Under the pieces are notes generated by a model. It saw only the letters and a list, made by a program, of their open reading frames with translations. It had not been told where the DNA came from and did not search any database. Made by a program: the position numbers and the translations under genes. Below are positions 8,932 to 17,761 of a DNA stretch of 39,779 nucleotides, piece by piece. The stretch lies in assembly GCA_018241745.1 (NCBI GenBank), contig JAFEDG010000154.1, positions 1 through 39,779 on the forward strand. The letters run 5' to 3'. Positions within the stretch are counted from its first letter, which is position 1. Every line of letters starts with the position of its first letter. The DNA comes from Pseudomonadota bacterium (lineage in GTDB: Bacteria; Pseudomonadota; Gammaproteobacteria; Burkholderiales; Casimicrobiaceae).

Positions 8932-11900
8932 GCCGCTTCCAGGTTGCGCGCATAGCGCGCCATGTCGACGAGCGGCGAGCGCGCAAATTTCGCGACGACT
9001 TCCGCGCGCGCAGCCTGCAGGAAACCGGGGTCGGTGGCCAGCCGCACGGCGAGCGCCACGTAGTCGCGCCCTCCATCCGCGATCGTCGTCGTGATGCCCG
9101 CGTGGGTCAGCAGCGTGAGGCCCGTCCGCTCGCCATGGGTCGCGCCTGCGAGCGTGACAACCGGCACGCCCGCCGCCAGCGGCTCCAGCGTGCCATTGAC
9201 GTTGCCGAACGGCATCGGGTCGAGCACGAAATCGACGAGCGCATAACGCGCAAGGCGCTCGCCTTCGTCACGGCCCTGCGGAATGTAGACGACGCGCGCA
9301 TCGTCGATTCCAGCCGCTGCGAGCAGGTTGGCATACGCGTCGCGCAGCCACGACGCGTTGGGCGAAAATGCCAGCCGCGCGCGGGGCACCGCCGTGAGCA
9401 CGTCCTTCCACAGCTTCAACGTGCGGCGCGACAGCTTGAGCGGCGTCACGAACGCGCCGATGACGATGGCGTCGGGCGCGATGCCGAGCGCTGCGCGGGA
9501 GAATGGGTGCACGGCCGGCATCGGCAGCGGCCGCGCCGGATACAGGCAGCCTTCCATCGGCAACAGGCGCTCGACGTATTCGTCGGCAGCTTCCGGCCGG
9601 TCGGCCAACGCGTCGGTCAACTTGAAATCGACCGCGCTCATGCCCAGCGCACCTCCGCTCGACGCCATGTGCGTGATCTGCACGCGCGCAGGCTTGCGCG
9701 CGACGATGCCGGGGCGCGCGCCGCGCGTGTGCGTCGACAGGTCCACGAGGATGTCCAGGTCGGCGGCGTCGATCAGCGCCACCGCGTCGTTGTCCGCCAT
9801 GGTCGCGAGCGTCTCGAAGCGATCGGCGATCGCGCGGTAGCGCGCCGTGACCGCGTCGTCGTGGTCCGCCGGCGCGAGCGAGTACAGGTGGATCTCGAAG
9901 CGCGCACGGTCGTGCTGCTCCAGCGCCGGCAGCATCTGGCGGCCCATCACGTGGTCGCGCAGGTCGGCCGACAGGTAGCCGACGCGCAGGCGGCCGGGCT
10001 TGCGCTGCGGGGGACGGGCGAGCGGCGTGCCGTAGATCCGCTGCGCGACGCGATCGTACGTGCGGTACAGCGCCGCGCGCATCTCGACGTCGGTGTCGAA
10101 GAACAGCATCAGATAAAGGAGCTGCTCGAGCGAATCGACCAGGTCGCGCTCGTGCGCGGGCTTGAACTCCTCGCGGGCGAGCCGCTCGAGATAGCGCTCG
10201 ACGGCGCGGAAGTTACCGGCCTGCTGGTGGCATTCGAGCGCCGGCGCGACGAGCCCGAGCGCATCGGGGCAGTCCCGCTCGAACCGCAGCACGGCGGCCC
10301 GCCAGGCCGCGATGCGGTTGCCCGGTGCGCCTGCCAGCACGTCGACGAGCGTCCGGTGGGCTTCGGCGCGCCTGGGCTCGCGTGCGATCACCCATTCGAG
10401 CGCCTGCACCGCGGCGTCCACGTTGCCGAGCGCGTGGAACACGATCCCCAGGTTGAAGTGCGCCTCGACCATGTCCGGCGCAAGCGCGAGCGCGCGCTGG
10501 TAGGCGCGCGCGGCATCCTGCGGCCGCTGCAGCATCTGCAACGCTACCCCGTAGTTGTAGTGCGTTTCCGCGTTCAGCGGTTCCAGTGACACGGCGCCCG
10601 CGAACGTGTCGATCGCCCGCACTGGATCGCGGCGCTCGATCGCGACGTGCCCGGCCGCGCGCAGCAGGTTGATGTCGCGTGGCGCCAGCGCGAGGCCCGC
10701 GGCGACCAGCGCCTCGGCCGCGGCCGGATCGTGCCGCCGAAGCTCGAGGTCCGCGGCCGCGGCCCGGCTCCGCGCGTCGCGAGGTGCCGCGTCCACCGCC
10801 GCCCGGAAATCGGCGAGCGCACCTTCGTCGTCGCCTTCCTCGCGCCGCAACGTCGCGCGCAGGTACAGCGTTGGCGCATGCCGCGGTTCGTCGGCGAGCA
10901 GCGCATCGTAGCCCGCGCGCGCGGCCGCACGGTCACCCTCCGCGTTGGCGCGCACGGCGGCATCGAGCTGGAGGGCGAGATCCGCCACCGGCGGCCGCGC
11001 GGGTTGGCGGCGCACGTCCGCCGCGACCGCCGCGAGCGCTGCCTCGAACTCGGCATCCGCCCCTGGGAACACGCGGTCGCTGAGCGGTGCGCCCAGCGCG
11101 AGCGGCCCCGCGAGCGACCACTGCGCCCGCGCGACACGCGCCGCGAACAGCGGCGCACTCGCGGTGGCGAGTCCGGCGAGGTCGATCAGCACGTCTGCAT
11201 CGCGCAGTGCCACCACGCGCGCCGATTCGATGTCCGGGTACGGGGTCAGCACCGCGATCATCGCGTCGGCACATGCGGTGCCCGCGAGTGCCGCGCGGAC
11301 GTGCGCGCGCAACGCCTCCGCGCGGGGTTGCGCGTCGTGCGCTTCGGGCGCGGCCACGGCGGCGAGGATCGTGATGTCGTCGTGATTCGCAAGCGGCGCC
11401 GCGGCGGCCACCGCCGCGTGCAGCGCAGCGCGATCGACGCCATCCGTCAGGATCAGCGCGCGCAGCGACGGCGCGCCCGTCCGCCGGGGCCACAGCAGCG
11501 GCACGTCGCACGCGTGGCGGCGCCATGCCGCATGCGCGTAGACGCCGGCGACGCGCGCGCCAAGCGCGGGGCGCGGCGGGGTACCGGCGAGCAGCCCGAC
11601 GGCCAGCGCGCGTAGCGCATCGAGGTCGTCGTCGCGGCCGTCGGTCTCGGCAGTGGCGAGCCATGCCTCGATCGCGGCATCGGTTGCGTGCGGGCCCAGT
11701 GCCGCCAGAAGCCAGGGCTCCTTCACTTCGCGCGCTGCAAGCGCACGTTGCAGCGGTTCCCAGCCACGTCCAGCGACCGGTCGGCGCAGCACCTCGGCAA
11801 CCATGCGCGCGATATGCGGCTCGTCGGTCAGCGCGGGCGCCGCAAGCACGCGCTCGGTCACCGTGGGACCGTCGACGGTGTCCGCCACCAGCGCAGCGAT

Positions 11901-12236
11901 CAGTCGCATCCGCGGCTCGTCAGGCGCGAGCGCCAGCGCCGCGGCGCTCGCCGTCCGTGCGGTTGCGAAATCCCGGGCGAACAGCGCCGCGTCGGCCTGC
12001 GCCTGCCAGGCCATCACGTGCTCGGGGGCGCGCTCGATGACGCGCCGCCACGCCGCGACCGCGTCGCGCGGCCGCCCGAGCTGCCAGAACAACCGGCCGA
12101 TGTTCCAGTGTGGCGCGACAGCCTGCGGCGCGATCCGCGCCGCGCGGCGATAGCACGTGAGCGCATCGAGCGCGCGGCCCGCGTCGCGGTGCTCGCGCGC
12201 GCGCTCGACCCACTTCCTGTATTCGGCTTCCGACAA
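8877..12236 (-). CDS. Large TPR protein with C-terminal GT41 glycosyltransferase domain
   Basis: About 1119 residues from the probable TTG start at 12236, which follows the upstream stop by 16 bp; no strong Shine-Dalgarno is seen, so the start is soft. Layout: TPR-like repeats (about 10-120), a middle region (about 250-410) with a Rossmann-like look, more TPRs (about 420-640), then a GT41 domain (about 748-1100). The GT41 part keeps the active-site His in LSADLRDH (H762) and the Lys in TPLKLSRRTL (K934). In place of the usual GHTT donor-binding motif it has PFGNVNGTLE (about 1009), which resembles the PFGNTNG motif of HMW1C-type N-glucosyltransferases. Probably glycosylates protein in the cytoplasm. 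Its 3' end overlaps the convergent fusion gene by 55 bp. Confidence 0.85.
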   Translation of the reverse strand: MSEAEYRKWVERAREHRDAGRALDALTCYRRAARIAPQAVAPHWNIGRLFWQLGRPRDAVAAWRRVIERAPEHVMAWQAQADAALFARDFATARTASAAALALAPDEPRMRLIAALVADTVDGPTVTERVLAAPALTDEPHIARMVAEVLRRPVAGRGWEPLQRALAAREVKEPWLLAALGPHATDAAIEAWLATAETDGRDDDLDALRALAVGLLAGTPPRPALGARVAGVYAHAAWRRHACDVPLLWPRRTGAPSLRALILTDGVDRAALHAAVAAAAPLANHDDITILAAVAAPEAHDAQPRAEALRAHVRAALAGTACADAMIAVLTPYPDIESARVVALRDADVLIDLAGLATASAPLFAARVARAQWSLAGPLALGAPLSDRVFPGADAEFEAALAAVAADVRRQPARPPVADLALQLDAAVRANAEGDRAAARAGYDALLADEPRHAPTLYLRATLRREEGDDEGALADFRAAVDAAPRDARSRAAAADLELRRHDPAAAEALVAAGLALAPRDINLLRAAGHVAIERRDPVRAIDTFAGAVSLEPLNAETHYNYGVALQMLQRPQDAARAYQRALALAPDMVEAHFNLGIVFHALGNVDAAVQALEWVIAREPRRAEAHRTLVDVLAGAPGNRIAAWRAAVLRFERDCPDALGLVAPALECHQQAGNFRAVERYLERLAREEFKPAHERDLVDSLEQLLYLMLFFDTDVEMRAALYRTYDRVAQRIYGTPLARPPQRKPGRLRVGYLSADLRDHVMGRQMLPALEQHDRARFEIHLYSLAPADHDDAVTARYRAIADRFETLATMADNDAVALIDAADLDILVDLSTHTRGARPGIVARKPARVQITHMASSGGALGMSAVDFKLTDALADRPEAADEYVERLLPMEGCLYPARPLPMPAVHPFSRAALGIAPDAIVIGAFVTPLKLSRRTLKLWKDVLTAVPRARLAFSPNASWLRDAYANLLAAAGIDDARVVYIPQGRDEGERLARYALVDFVLDPMPFGNVNGTLEPLAAGVPVVTLAGATHGERTGLTLLTHAGITTTIADGGRDYVALAVRLATDPGFLQAARAEVVAKFARSPLVDMARYARNLEAAYERALQAASSAAPNAAA

Positions 12237-12252
12237 GGGAACGATGCTGCGC

Positions 12253-14589
12253 TCAGCGCAAGCGCGCGCGCAACGCCTCGGTCCAGTGCGCGGGCAGCGC
12301 GTCGTGCATGCCCGCGCCGAAGCCGGTGCGTCGCAGCCGCCGCGCGAGCCGCGCGAGGCGCGCGCGCACCGAGTGGCGCGCCGCAATCACGGACGCGGGC
12401 GGCTCCGGGGGCACCCAGCGCCGGTAGCCGAGCGCGTCACGCAGGCGCACCGGCGCAAGGGCATCGTCGCGCGTCGCGGCGTGCTCGCGCATCGCACCGC
12501 GATAGACCGCCACGGTGGCGGCGACCGTGCCGGCAATCGACGGCAGCACGATCCGCGCGGCGTCATGGCGCGCACGCCCGAGCTCCGACGCGCCGCCCGT
12601 CGCCGCTTCGTCCGCCAGCAGCTCGACGACGCGCGCGAACATGGCTTCGTCGTCACCCCATTGCGTCGTATCGAGCACGACGCCTCCGCCGTTCGCAGCC
12701 ACGCGTTCCGCGAGCGCACCGATCGGCGGGACGATGACCGGGAGCCCCGCCGCCCAGGTTTCCGACAGCGTGTAGCAGAACGTCTCCGGTCCCACCGAGG
12801 GGTAGAGGACGGCACGCACGCCGTAGTGGCGCAGCAGCGCAGGCAGCTCGCCGGGCGCGTACCGACCGTGGATCGTGAACCGCGCATCCGCCGACTGCCA
12901 CGGTCCGCGCTCGCGATCCAGGTAACCGATCAGCACGAAACGCAGCGGCAACCCCCGCTCGCGCGCCAGTTCGACCAGCCGCTCCAGGCGGCGCGCGCCC
13001 TTGTCGGGGCCCACGGCACCGAGCACCGCGACGGTCGCGGCCGCCTCGCCGGGCATCAGGGCCGCCATCGTCGGTGCGCGCGACGTGGCCGCCGCCGGCG
13101 TCGCGCCCGCGACCGACACGCCCGCCGTGGGTTCGTCGAGCATAGCCGCGACGCCCGGCGCGGCGACCATCGCGTCGCCGTGCGGAATCACGTCGGGCCT
13201 GCGGCCGAAGTAACGCGCGAACGTGTCCGCGGCCCACGCCGACGGCGCGACCAGGAACGCGGCGCCGTCTACGAAGCGCTGGTGGAGCGCGCGCCACGCG
13301 ACGATGTCCACGCTCGCGAACGCAGGTTGCGCCGCGAGGCAGCGCGAGCATGCGGCGGCATCGGTCATCGCGCCGCAATAGCGGCCGGTGTTGTCCATGA
13401 AAGTGATCGTCGGGCACCCGAACGCGACATCGTGCACCGTGTAGCCGTAGCGCACGCCCGCGCCGGCGAGGCCGTCGACGATGCCATCGCGGCAGGCGGA
13501 CAGGTTGTGCACGTGCACGACGTCGATCCCGAACGTCGCGACAATGCCGCGCACGAACGCGGGCCAGGTTTCGTCCCGGGCGCGGCGAAGCGCGTAGCGG
13601 GTGACGTGGCCGCGCTCCGCGTGCTCCTCGACGGCCCAGTCGTCGTCGACGGCGGTGACGATGTAGTGACGGCACGTGTCGATCGACGCCGCCACCAGCG
13701 CGCGGACGTGCGCTTCCGTGCCGCCGCCGTGGTGATGGATCACGTGCAGCACGCCCGGCCGCGGGCCGGCCGCCCGGCGGTGCTGCGTCGCCGCCGCTTC
13801 GCGCAGCGGCTTCAGCGGGTCCTGGGCGATGTAACGCTGGACCATCCCGACATAGCCCGGATGGCGCGCGAGGAGCGTCGCCGTGTTCCGCGGCACGAGC
13901 GCATCCTTGTCGTCGCCGAACGAGCGGCCGCCCGTATGCACGACGAACGCATCGTCGCACAGCACGTTGCGCCAGTCGTGCGCGGCGGCGCGCAGGCAGA
14001 AGTCGTTCTCCTCGCCGTAACCTGCGCCGAACGCCGGGTCGAACGCGCCGATCTCGTCAAGCAACGCACGGCGCACGTAGAAGCAGAAGCCGACGCCAGT
14101 GGGGATGTCCGGGTAGGTCGGCACCGCCGCAGCGGCGAGCGCCGCGCGCGTCGCCTCGGCCTCGGCGTCGTCGGGTGGCGGGTTGTTCACGCAGAAGCGC
14201 GGCCACGACAGGATTTCCGCGTTGTTCGAGAATGGCGTGATCGTGCCGATCCTGGCGTCGGATGCCGCGCAGCGCTGCAGCGCATCGAGCCAACCCGCCG
14301 TGACGCGGGTGTCGGAGTTGAGGAGCACGACGTCGTGGCGCGACAGCATCAGCCCGCGACTGGCGGTCCCGGTGAAGCCGAGGTTGCGCTCGTTACGCAG
14401 CAACTTGAGCCGCGCATGGCCGGCCGCCGCATAACGCGCAAAGAGTTCGGCAATGCGCGGGTCCGGGGACGCGTCGTCGATCAGGATGAGCGGGTGCCGC
14501 GGGTCCGTGTGCAACAGCACGCTGGCGACGCAGTCCGCGACGTCGTCCGGCGCGTTGTACACGGGCACGACGATGTCGACGACGTTCAT
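12253..14589 (-). CDS. Two-domain glycosyltransferase, GT2 + GT4
   Basis: A 778-residue protein joining two glycosyltransferases. Residues 1-250 are a GT-A family 2 domain: VDIVVPVYN, DDASPD (38-43), the metal-binding NSDT (91-94) and GYGEENDFCLRA near 190. From about residue 290 a GT-B family 4 domain begins (VLHVIHHHGGGTEAH), with GAVGPDKGARRL and an E-x7-E pair in PETFCYTLSE. It could add two successive sugars to one acceptor. The ATG at 14589 overlaps the methyltransferase stop by 4 bp, so I rejected the longer upstream reading, which is Arg-rich and lies over the methyltransferase gene. Donors and acceptor are unknown. Confidence 0.9.
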   Translation of the reverse strand: MNVVDIVVPVYNAPDDVADCVASVLLHTDPRHPLILIDDASPDPRIAELFARYAAAGHARLKLLRNERNLGFTGTASRGLMLSRHDVVLLNSDTRVTAGWLDALQRCAASDARIGTITPFSNNAEILSWPRFCVNNPPPDDAEAEATRAALAAAAVPTYPDIPTGVGFCFYVRRALLDEIGAFDPAFGAGYGEENDFCLRAAAHDWRNVLCDDAFVVHTGGRSFGDDKDALVPRNTATLLARHPGYVGMVQRYIAQDPLKPLREAAATQHRRAAGPRPGVLHVIHHHGGGTEAHVRALVAASIDTCRHYIVTAVDDDWAVEEHAERGHVTRYALRRARDETWPAFVRGIVATFGIDVVHVHNLSACRDGIVDGLAGAGVRYGYTVHDVAFGCPTITFMDNTGRYCGAMTDAAACSRCLAAQPAFASVDIVAWRALHQRFVDGAAFLVAPSAWAADTFARYFGRRPDVIPHGDAMVAAPGVAAMLDEPTAGVSVAGATPAAATSRAPTMAALMPGEAAATVAVLGAVGPDKGARRLERLVELARERGLPLRFVLIGYLDRERGPWQSADARFTIHGRYAPGELPALLRHYGVRAVLYPSVGPETFCYTLSETWAAGLPVIVPPIGALAERVAANGGGVVLDTTQWGDDEAMFARVVELLADEAATGGASELGRARHDAARIVLPSIAGTVAATVAVYRGAMREHAATRDDALAPVRLRDALGYRRWVPPEPPASVIAARHSVRARLARLARRLRRTGFGAGMHDALPAHWTEALRARLR

Positions 14590-15659
14590 CCGGCGATGCG
14601 CCTCCACGCCGCGCGGAGCCTCACGAGCGGAAGCTTCAGCCACCACCGCACGCTCTGCCGGTAGTCGATGATGCGTTCCTGGGCCGCGAGGGCGGCTTCC
14701 TGCGCCGCATTGGCGCCGGCGAGCCGCGCATTCTCGTCGCGCATTGCCGCGAGCGCGGCATCCTGCGCCGCCTGGTGGTTCGCCAGCCGTGCATCGCGCT
14801 CGGCGACGAGGCCCTCGAGGTGCAGGATCCAGCCATCGCGCTCCGCCGCGTCGTCGTTGGCCGCGAGCAACAGCCGGTCGAGGCGCAGCACCTCGGCCGC
14901 GTGGCCATGCAGACGCGCAAGCTCCGCGTCGTTGCCGTCCGAGCACAGCGATACGGCCGCGACGGGCGGCAGGTGCGCCGCCTCGCGCGCGGCCACCACG
15001 ACGTAGTACATCGCGGCGGGCAGCGGCTGCGCGCGCGCATCATGCGTATCGGCCACCAGCGCCTCGCAATCGGTTCCCCCCGCTTCGCTCCAGATCGCCG
15101 AGCCCATCCACACACGCTGGTGGTGGAAACGCCGTGCGGCGAAATGCCGCGCCAGCAGCGCGTCCAGCTCCGCGCGATCGTGCTCGTGCAGGTGGAACTC
15201 GTTGGCGTAACCGCGCTTGTCCGAATACTCGACGCGGTTGGGCGCGGACAGGATCACGAGCCCGCCCGGCGCCAGCACGCGCGCGAATTCCGCGAGCATC
15301 GCGGGCTGCAGGTCGGCCGGCAGGTGCTCGATGGTCTCGAACGAAACGATTGCGTCGAAGCTCGCGTCCGCGAATGGCAGCGCCGCGGCCGACGCCTGAT
15401 GGAACGCGACGTGCGCCAGCGTCCCGTAGGTTTCGCGCGCATGCGCGAGCGTGGGGCCGTCGATGTCCACGCCGGCGACGCTGGCGGCGGTCTTGGCCAG
15501 CAACGCGCTGCCATAGCCCTCCCCGCATGCGCAGTCCAGCACGCGGCGGCCCGCGACGAGCCGCTGCGCGAACGCGTAGCGATGGACGTGCTCGAGTTCG
15601 ATCTCGCCGGGCACGCCCGGGACGAAGCGCTCGCCGGTGAATTCCAGGGTGGTGGACAT
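14586..15659 (-). CDS. SAM-dependent methyltransferase with C-terminal coiled coil
   Basis: Class I (type 11) methyltransferase of 357 residues. Motif I is VLDCACGEGYG (40-50), followed by the acidic strand end GVDID and a FETIEHLP loop that is common in this family. The last 80 or so residues are Ala/Glu/Arg-rich and look like a coiled coil, followed by a basic tail. In glycan loci such enzymes methylate a sugar, sometimes capping the chain; the coiled coil could measure length or tether partners, as in WbdD-type terminators, but that is inference. The ATG at 15659 was chosen because the conserved domain starts directly after it; the 58 bp upstream are non-coding. Confidence 0.88.
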   Translation of the reverse strand: MSTTLEFTGERFVPGVPGEIELEHVHRYAFAQRLVAGRRVLDCACGEGYGSALLAKTAASVAGVDIDGPTLAHARETYGTLAHVAFHQASAAALPFADASFDAIVSFETIEHLPADLQPAMLAEFARVLAPGGLVILSAPNRVEYSDKRGYANEFHLHEHDRAELDALLARHFAARRFHHQRVWMGSAIWSEAGGTDCEALVADTHDARAQPLPAAMYYVVVAAREAAHLPPVAAVSLCSDGNDAELARLHGHAAEVLRLDRLLLAANDDAAERDGWILHLEGLVAERDARLANHQAAQDAALAAMRDENARLAGANAAQEAALAAQERIIDYRQSVRWWLKLPLVRLRAAWRRIAG

Positions 15660-15717
15660 GGATGGGCACGCGCCACGCGACGTGCGCGCGGCACCCGCCA
15701 TTTTAGCCGACGCCCCG

Positions 15718-17754
15718 TCAGCGGCCGGGCAGCGGCGTGCCCCGCTCCGCCCATTCGGCAAGGCGTTCCGCCAGCGCGCCGGGGCCCGCGGCATCGCCGA
15801 ATATCGCGCCATGCCGGTCGCGCAGGCGGGCGGAAAGCTCGGCGCGGCGCCCGCGATCGGCCGCCAGTGCCACCGCCTTGGCGACGTAGTCGTCGTCGTC
15901 GGCCGCAACGTGGTCGGCCAGGCCCATCAGCGCATACATGCCCGTGGTCTGCCGTGCCCGCATGAACACGCCCGGGCGGGTGACGATCGGCAGTCCGGCC
16001 GCGATGGCGTCGAGCGCCGTGTTGCCGCCGGACCAGCGCGTCGTGTCGAGCATCGCGTCGCACAGCGTGTTGACGCGCAGGTAATCGGGGTGCCGCATGA
16101 ACGGCAGCACCAGCACGCGCTCGCGGGCCGCCACGCCGTGGGCGTCCAGCGCCGCCGCGAGGCGCGTGAAGTAGCGGGCGTCGATCCGCGGGTTGCGGCC
16201 GCGGAACAGCACGAGGCGCGCATCGGGCGCCGCGGCCAGTACGCGCGCGAAGCGCTCGTCGTCGTCCGGCTGTATCTTGAACGGCGACTGCGGCACCAGC
16301 AGCAGCGGGACGCCGCCAGGCAGGCCGAAGCGTTCGCGCGTGGCATCGTCCGGCACGTTGGGCAATGCATACGACGTGCCGATGCCGGGCAGTGGAACGA
16401 GGCGCTCGCGGTAATGGGCCGCGGCACCGTCGGGTTCCATCGCCGCGCACGACAAGAACGCGTCGATCGTCGGCAACCCGGTGGTGACCGGGTGGCCCCA
16501 TCCTGCCGCCTGCACGGGCGCGATCCGCAGCGCCGCGAGCACGAACGTCGTCGTGTCCATGCCCACTTCGGGATAGACGACGACGTCGGGCGCGTCGGCA
16601 CGCAGTTGCTGCTCCACGGCATGCGCGGGCCAGTGCGGGCAGTCGCGGAACAGCGCGGCCGACGCGCGTAGCCCCGCGACGACGCGGTCCTGCGCCGTGC
16701 CGAGGTGATAGACGACGACCTCGAAGCGCCGCGGGTCGAGCGCCGTCACCCAGCTCGAGAAATAGAAGCCGACGGTGCTCTCGCGGAAGAACGCGGATAC
16801 GAACGCGATCCGCGGTCGCGTTCGCGGCGGCGGCGACGCGGCGAGCGGCGGCGCGTCCAGCACGCGCGCGACCAGGTTGCCGTAGCGCTCCTGCAGTGCG
16901 CGGTCGTCGAGGCCCTGGTACGCGAGCAGGAAATTCGTCCAGCCCAGCGCGTTGACGCGTTGCGGATAGGCGAGACGCGCGGCCGCCGCAGGCAGCGACG
17001 CCTCCAGCGCATCGAGGCCGCGTGCGTAGGCCTGGCGCCGGGCGTCGAGGTCCGCAAGACTCGCATAGATGTGCGGCAGCGCGAGCTCGGCGCCCACGCG
17101 CGCCGCGAGGGCGCCCGGGTCCGCGCGCGTCGCGCCCGCAAATGCCGCGCGGGCACCGTCGATGTCGTCGAGTTCGGCCCGCGCTCGCGCAAGCCGCTGC
17201 CAGGCCTGCACGTGGCGCGGCGCCGCGTCGACGACGCGCGTATAGAGCGTGCTTGCTTCCTCGGCGTCGCCACGATCGGTGGCCATCGCGGCCAACGTCA
17301 TCAGCGCGGGCTCGAGCGCCGCGTCGAGCGCCAGTGCGCGGTCGAGCTCGGCGCGCGCTTCCTCCACACGGCCGGCATCGCGCAAGACACTGCCATAGTT
17401 GGCGTGGGCCAGCGCGTAATCGGGCGCAAGGCGCACCGCGCACTCGAACGCGCGCAAAGCGGCGTCGCGCTCGCCGATCAGCGCCAGCGCACGGCCGAAG
17501 TTGTTCCAGGTGCGCGGGTTGTCGCGATCGAGCTGGACCGCCACCGAGAACGCTTCCGCGGCGCCGCGCAGGTCGCCCCGCTTGCCCAGCACGGCACCGA
17601 GTTCGCCGTGGACGCGCGGATCGCGCGGCGTGAGCGCTTTCAGCGCGTGCAGGTCGGCGATGCAGGCGTCGAGCGCACCTCTCGCCTCGGCGGCGCGCAC
17701 GCGTTGCCACAGTTGCGCGGTGGCGGCGTCCGGGCCGTCGTGGGCGCTCGCCAC
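15718..17754 (-). CDS. TPR protein with GT41-like glycosyltransferase domain lacking the usual catalytic-base His
   Basis: A 678-residue protein with about six TPRs (residues 15-260) and a GT41-like domain (about 313-660). Recognisable parts are RPRIAFVSAFF (314-323), AAGWGHPVTTGLPTIDAF (416-433), the nucleotide-binding Lys in SPFKIQP (K493) and WSGGNTALDAIAAGLP (574-589). At the place where GT41 proteins usually have a catalytic His, followed here by the conserved TVG, this one reads FFRESTVG, with Ser at 326. It may be inactive, use another residue, or be a different subgroup. GTG start at 17754, 7 bp after the ABC ATPase stop, so it is in the exporter operon. A regulatory or scaffold role is possible. 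Confidence 0.85.
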   Translation of the reverse strand: MASAHDGPDAATAQLWQRVRAAEARGALDACIADLHALKALTPRDPRVHGELGAVLGKRGDLRGAAEAFSVAVQLDRDNPRTWNNFGRALALIGERDAALRAFECAVRLAPDYALAHANYGSVLRDAGRVEEARAELDRALALDAALEPALMTLAAMATDRGDAEEASTLYTRVVDAAPRHVQAWQRLARARAELDDIDGARAAFAGATRADPGALAARVGAELALPHIYASLADLDARRQAYARGLDALEASLPAAAARLAYPQRVNALGWTNFLLAYQGLDDRALQERYGNLVARVLDAPPLAASPPPRTRPRIAFVSAFFRESTVGFYFSSWVTALDPRRFEVVVYHLGTAQDRVVAGLRASAALFRDCPHWPAHAVEQQLRADAPDVVVYPEVGMDTTTFVLAALRIAPVQAAGWGHPVTTGLPTIDAFLSCAAMEPDGAAAHYRERLVPLPGIGTSYALPNVPDDATRERFGLPGGVPLLLVPQSPFKIQPDDDERFARVLAAAPDARLVLFRGRNPRIDARYFTRLAAALDAHGVAARERVLVLPFMRHPDYLRVNTLCDAMLDTTRWSGGNTALDAIAAGLPIVTRPGVFMRARQTTGMYALMGLADHVAADDDDYVAKAVALAADRGRRAELSARLRDRHGAIFGDAAGPGALAERLAEWAERGTPLPGR

Positions 17755-17761
17755 GCGCGCC

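Noticed and set aside
15700..15705. TAAAAT as a possible -10 box ahead of the methyltransferase gene
   Set aside because: No -35 sequence at suitable spacing, and the gene lies in a run with small gaps that is probably one transcript.
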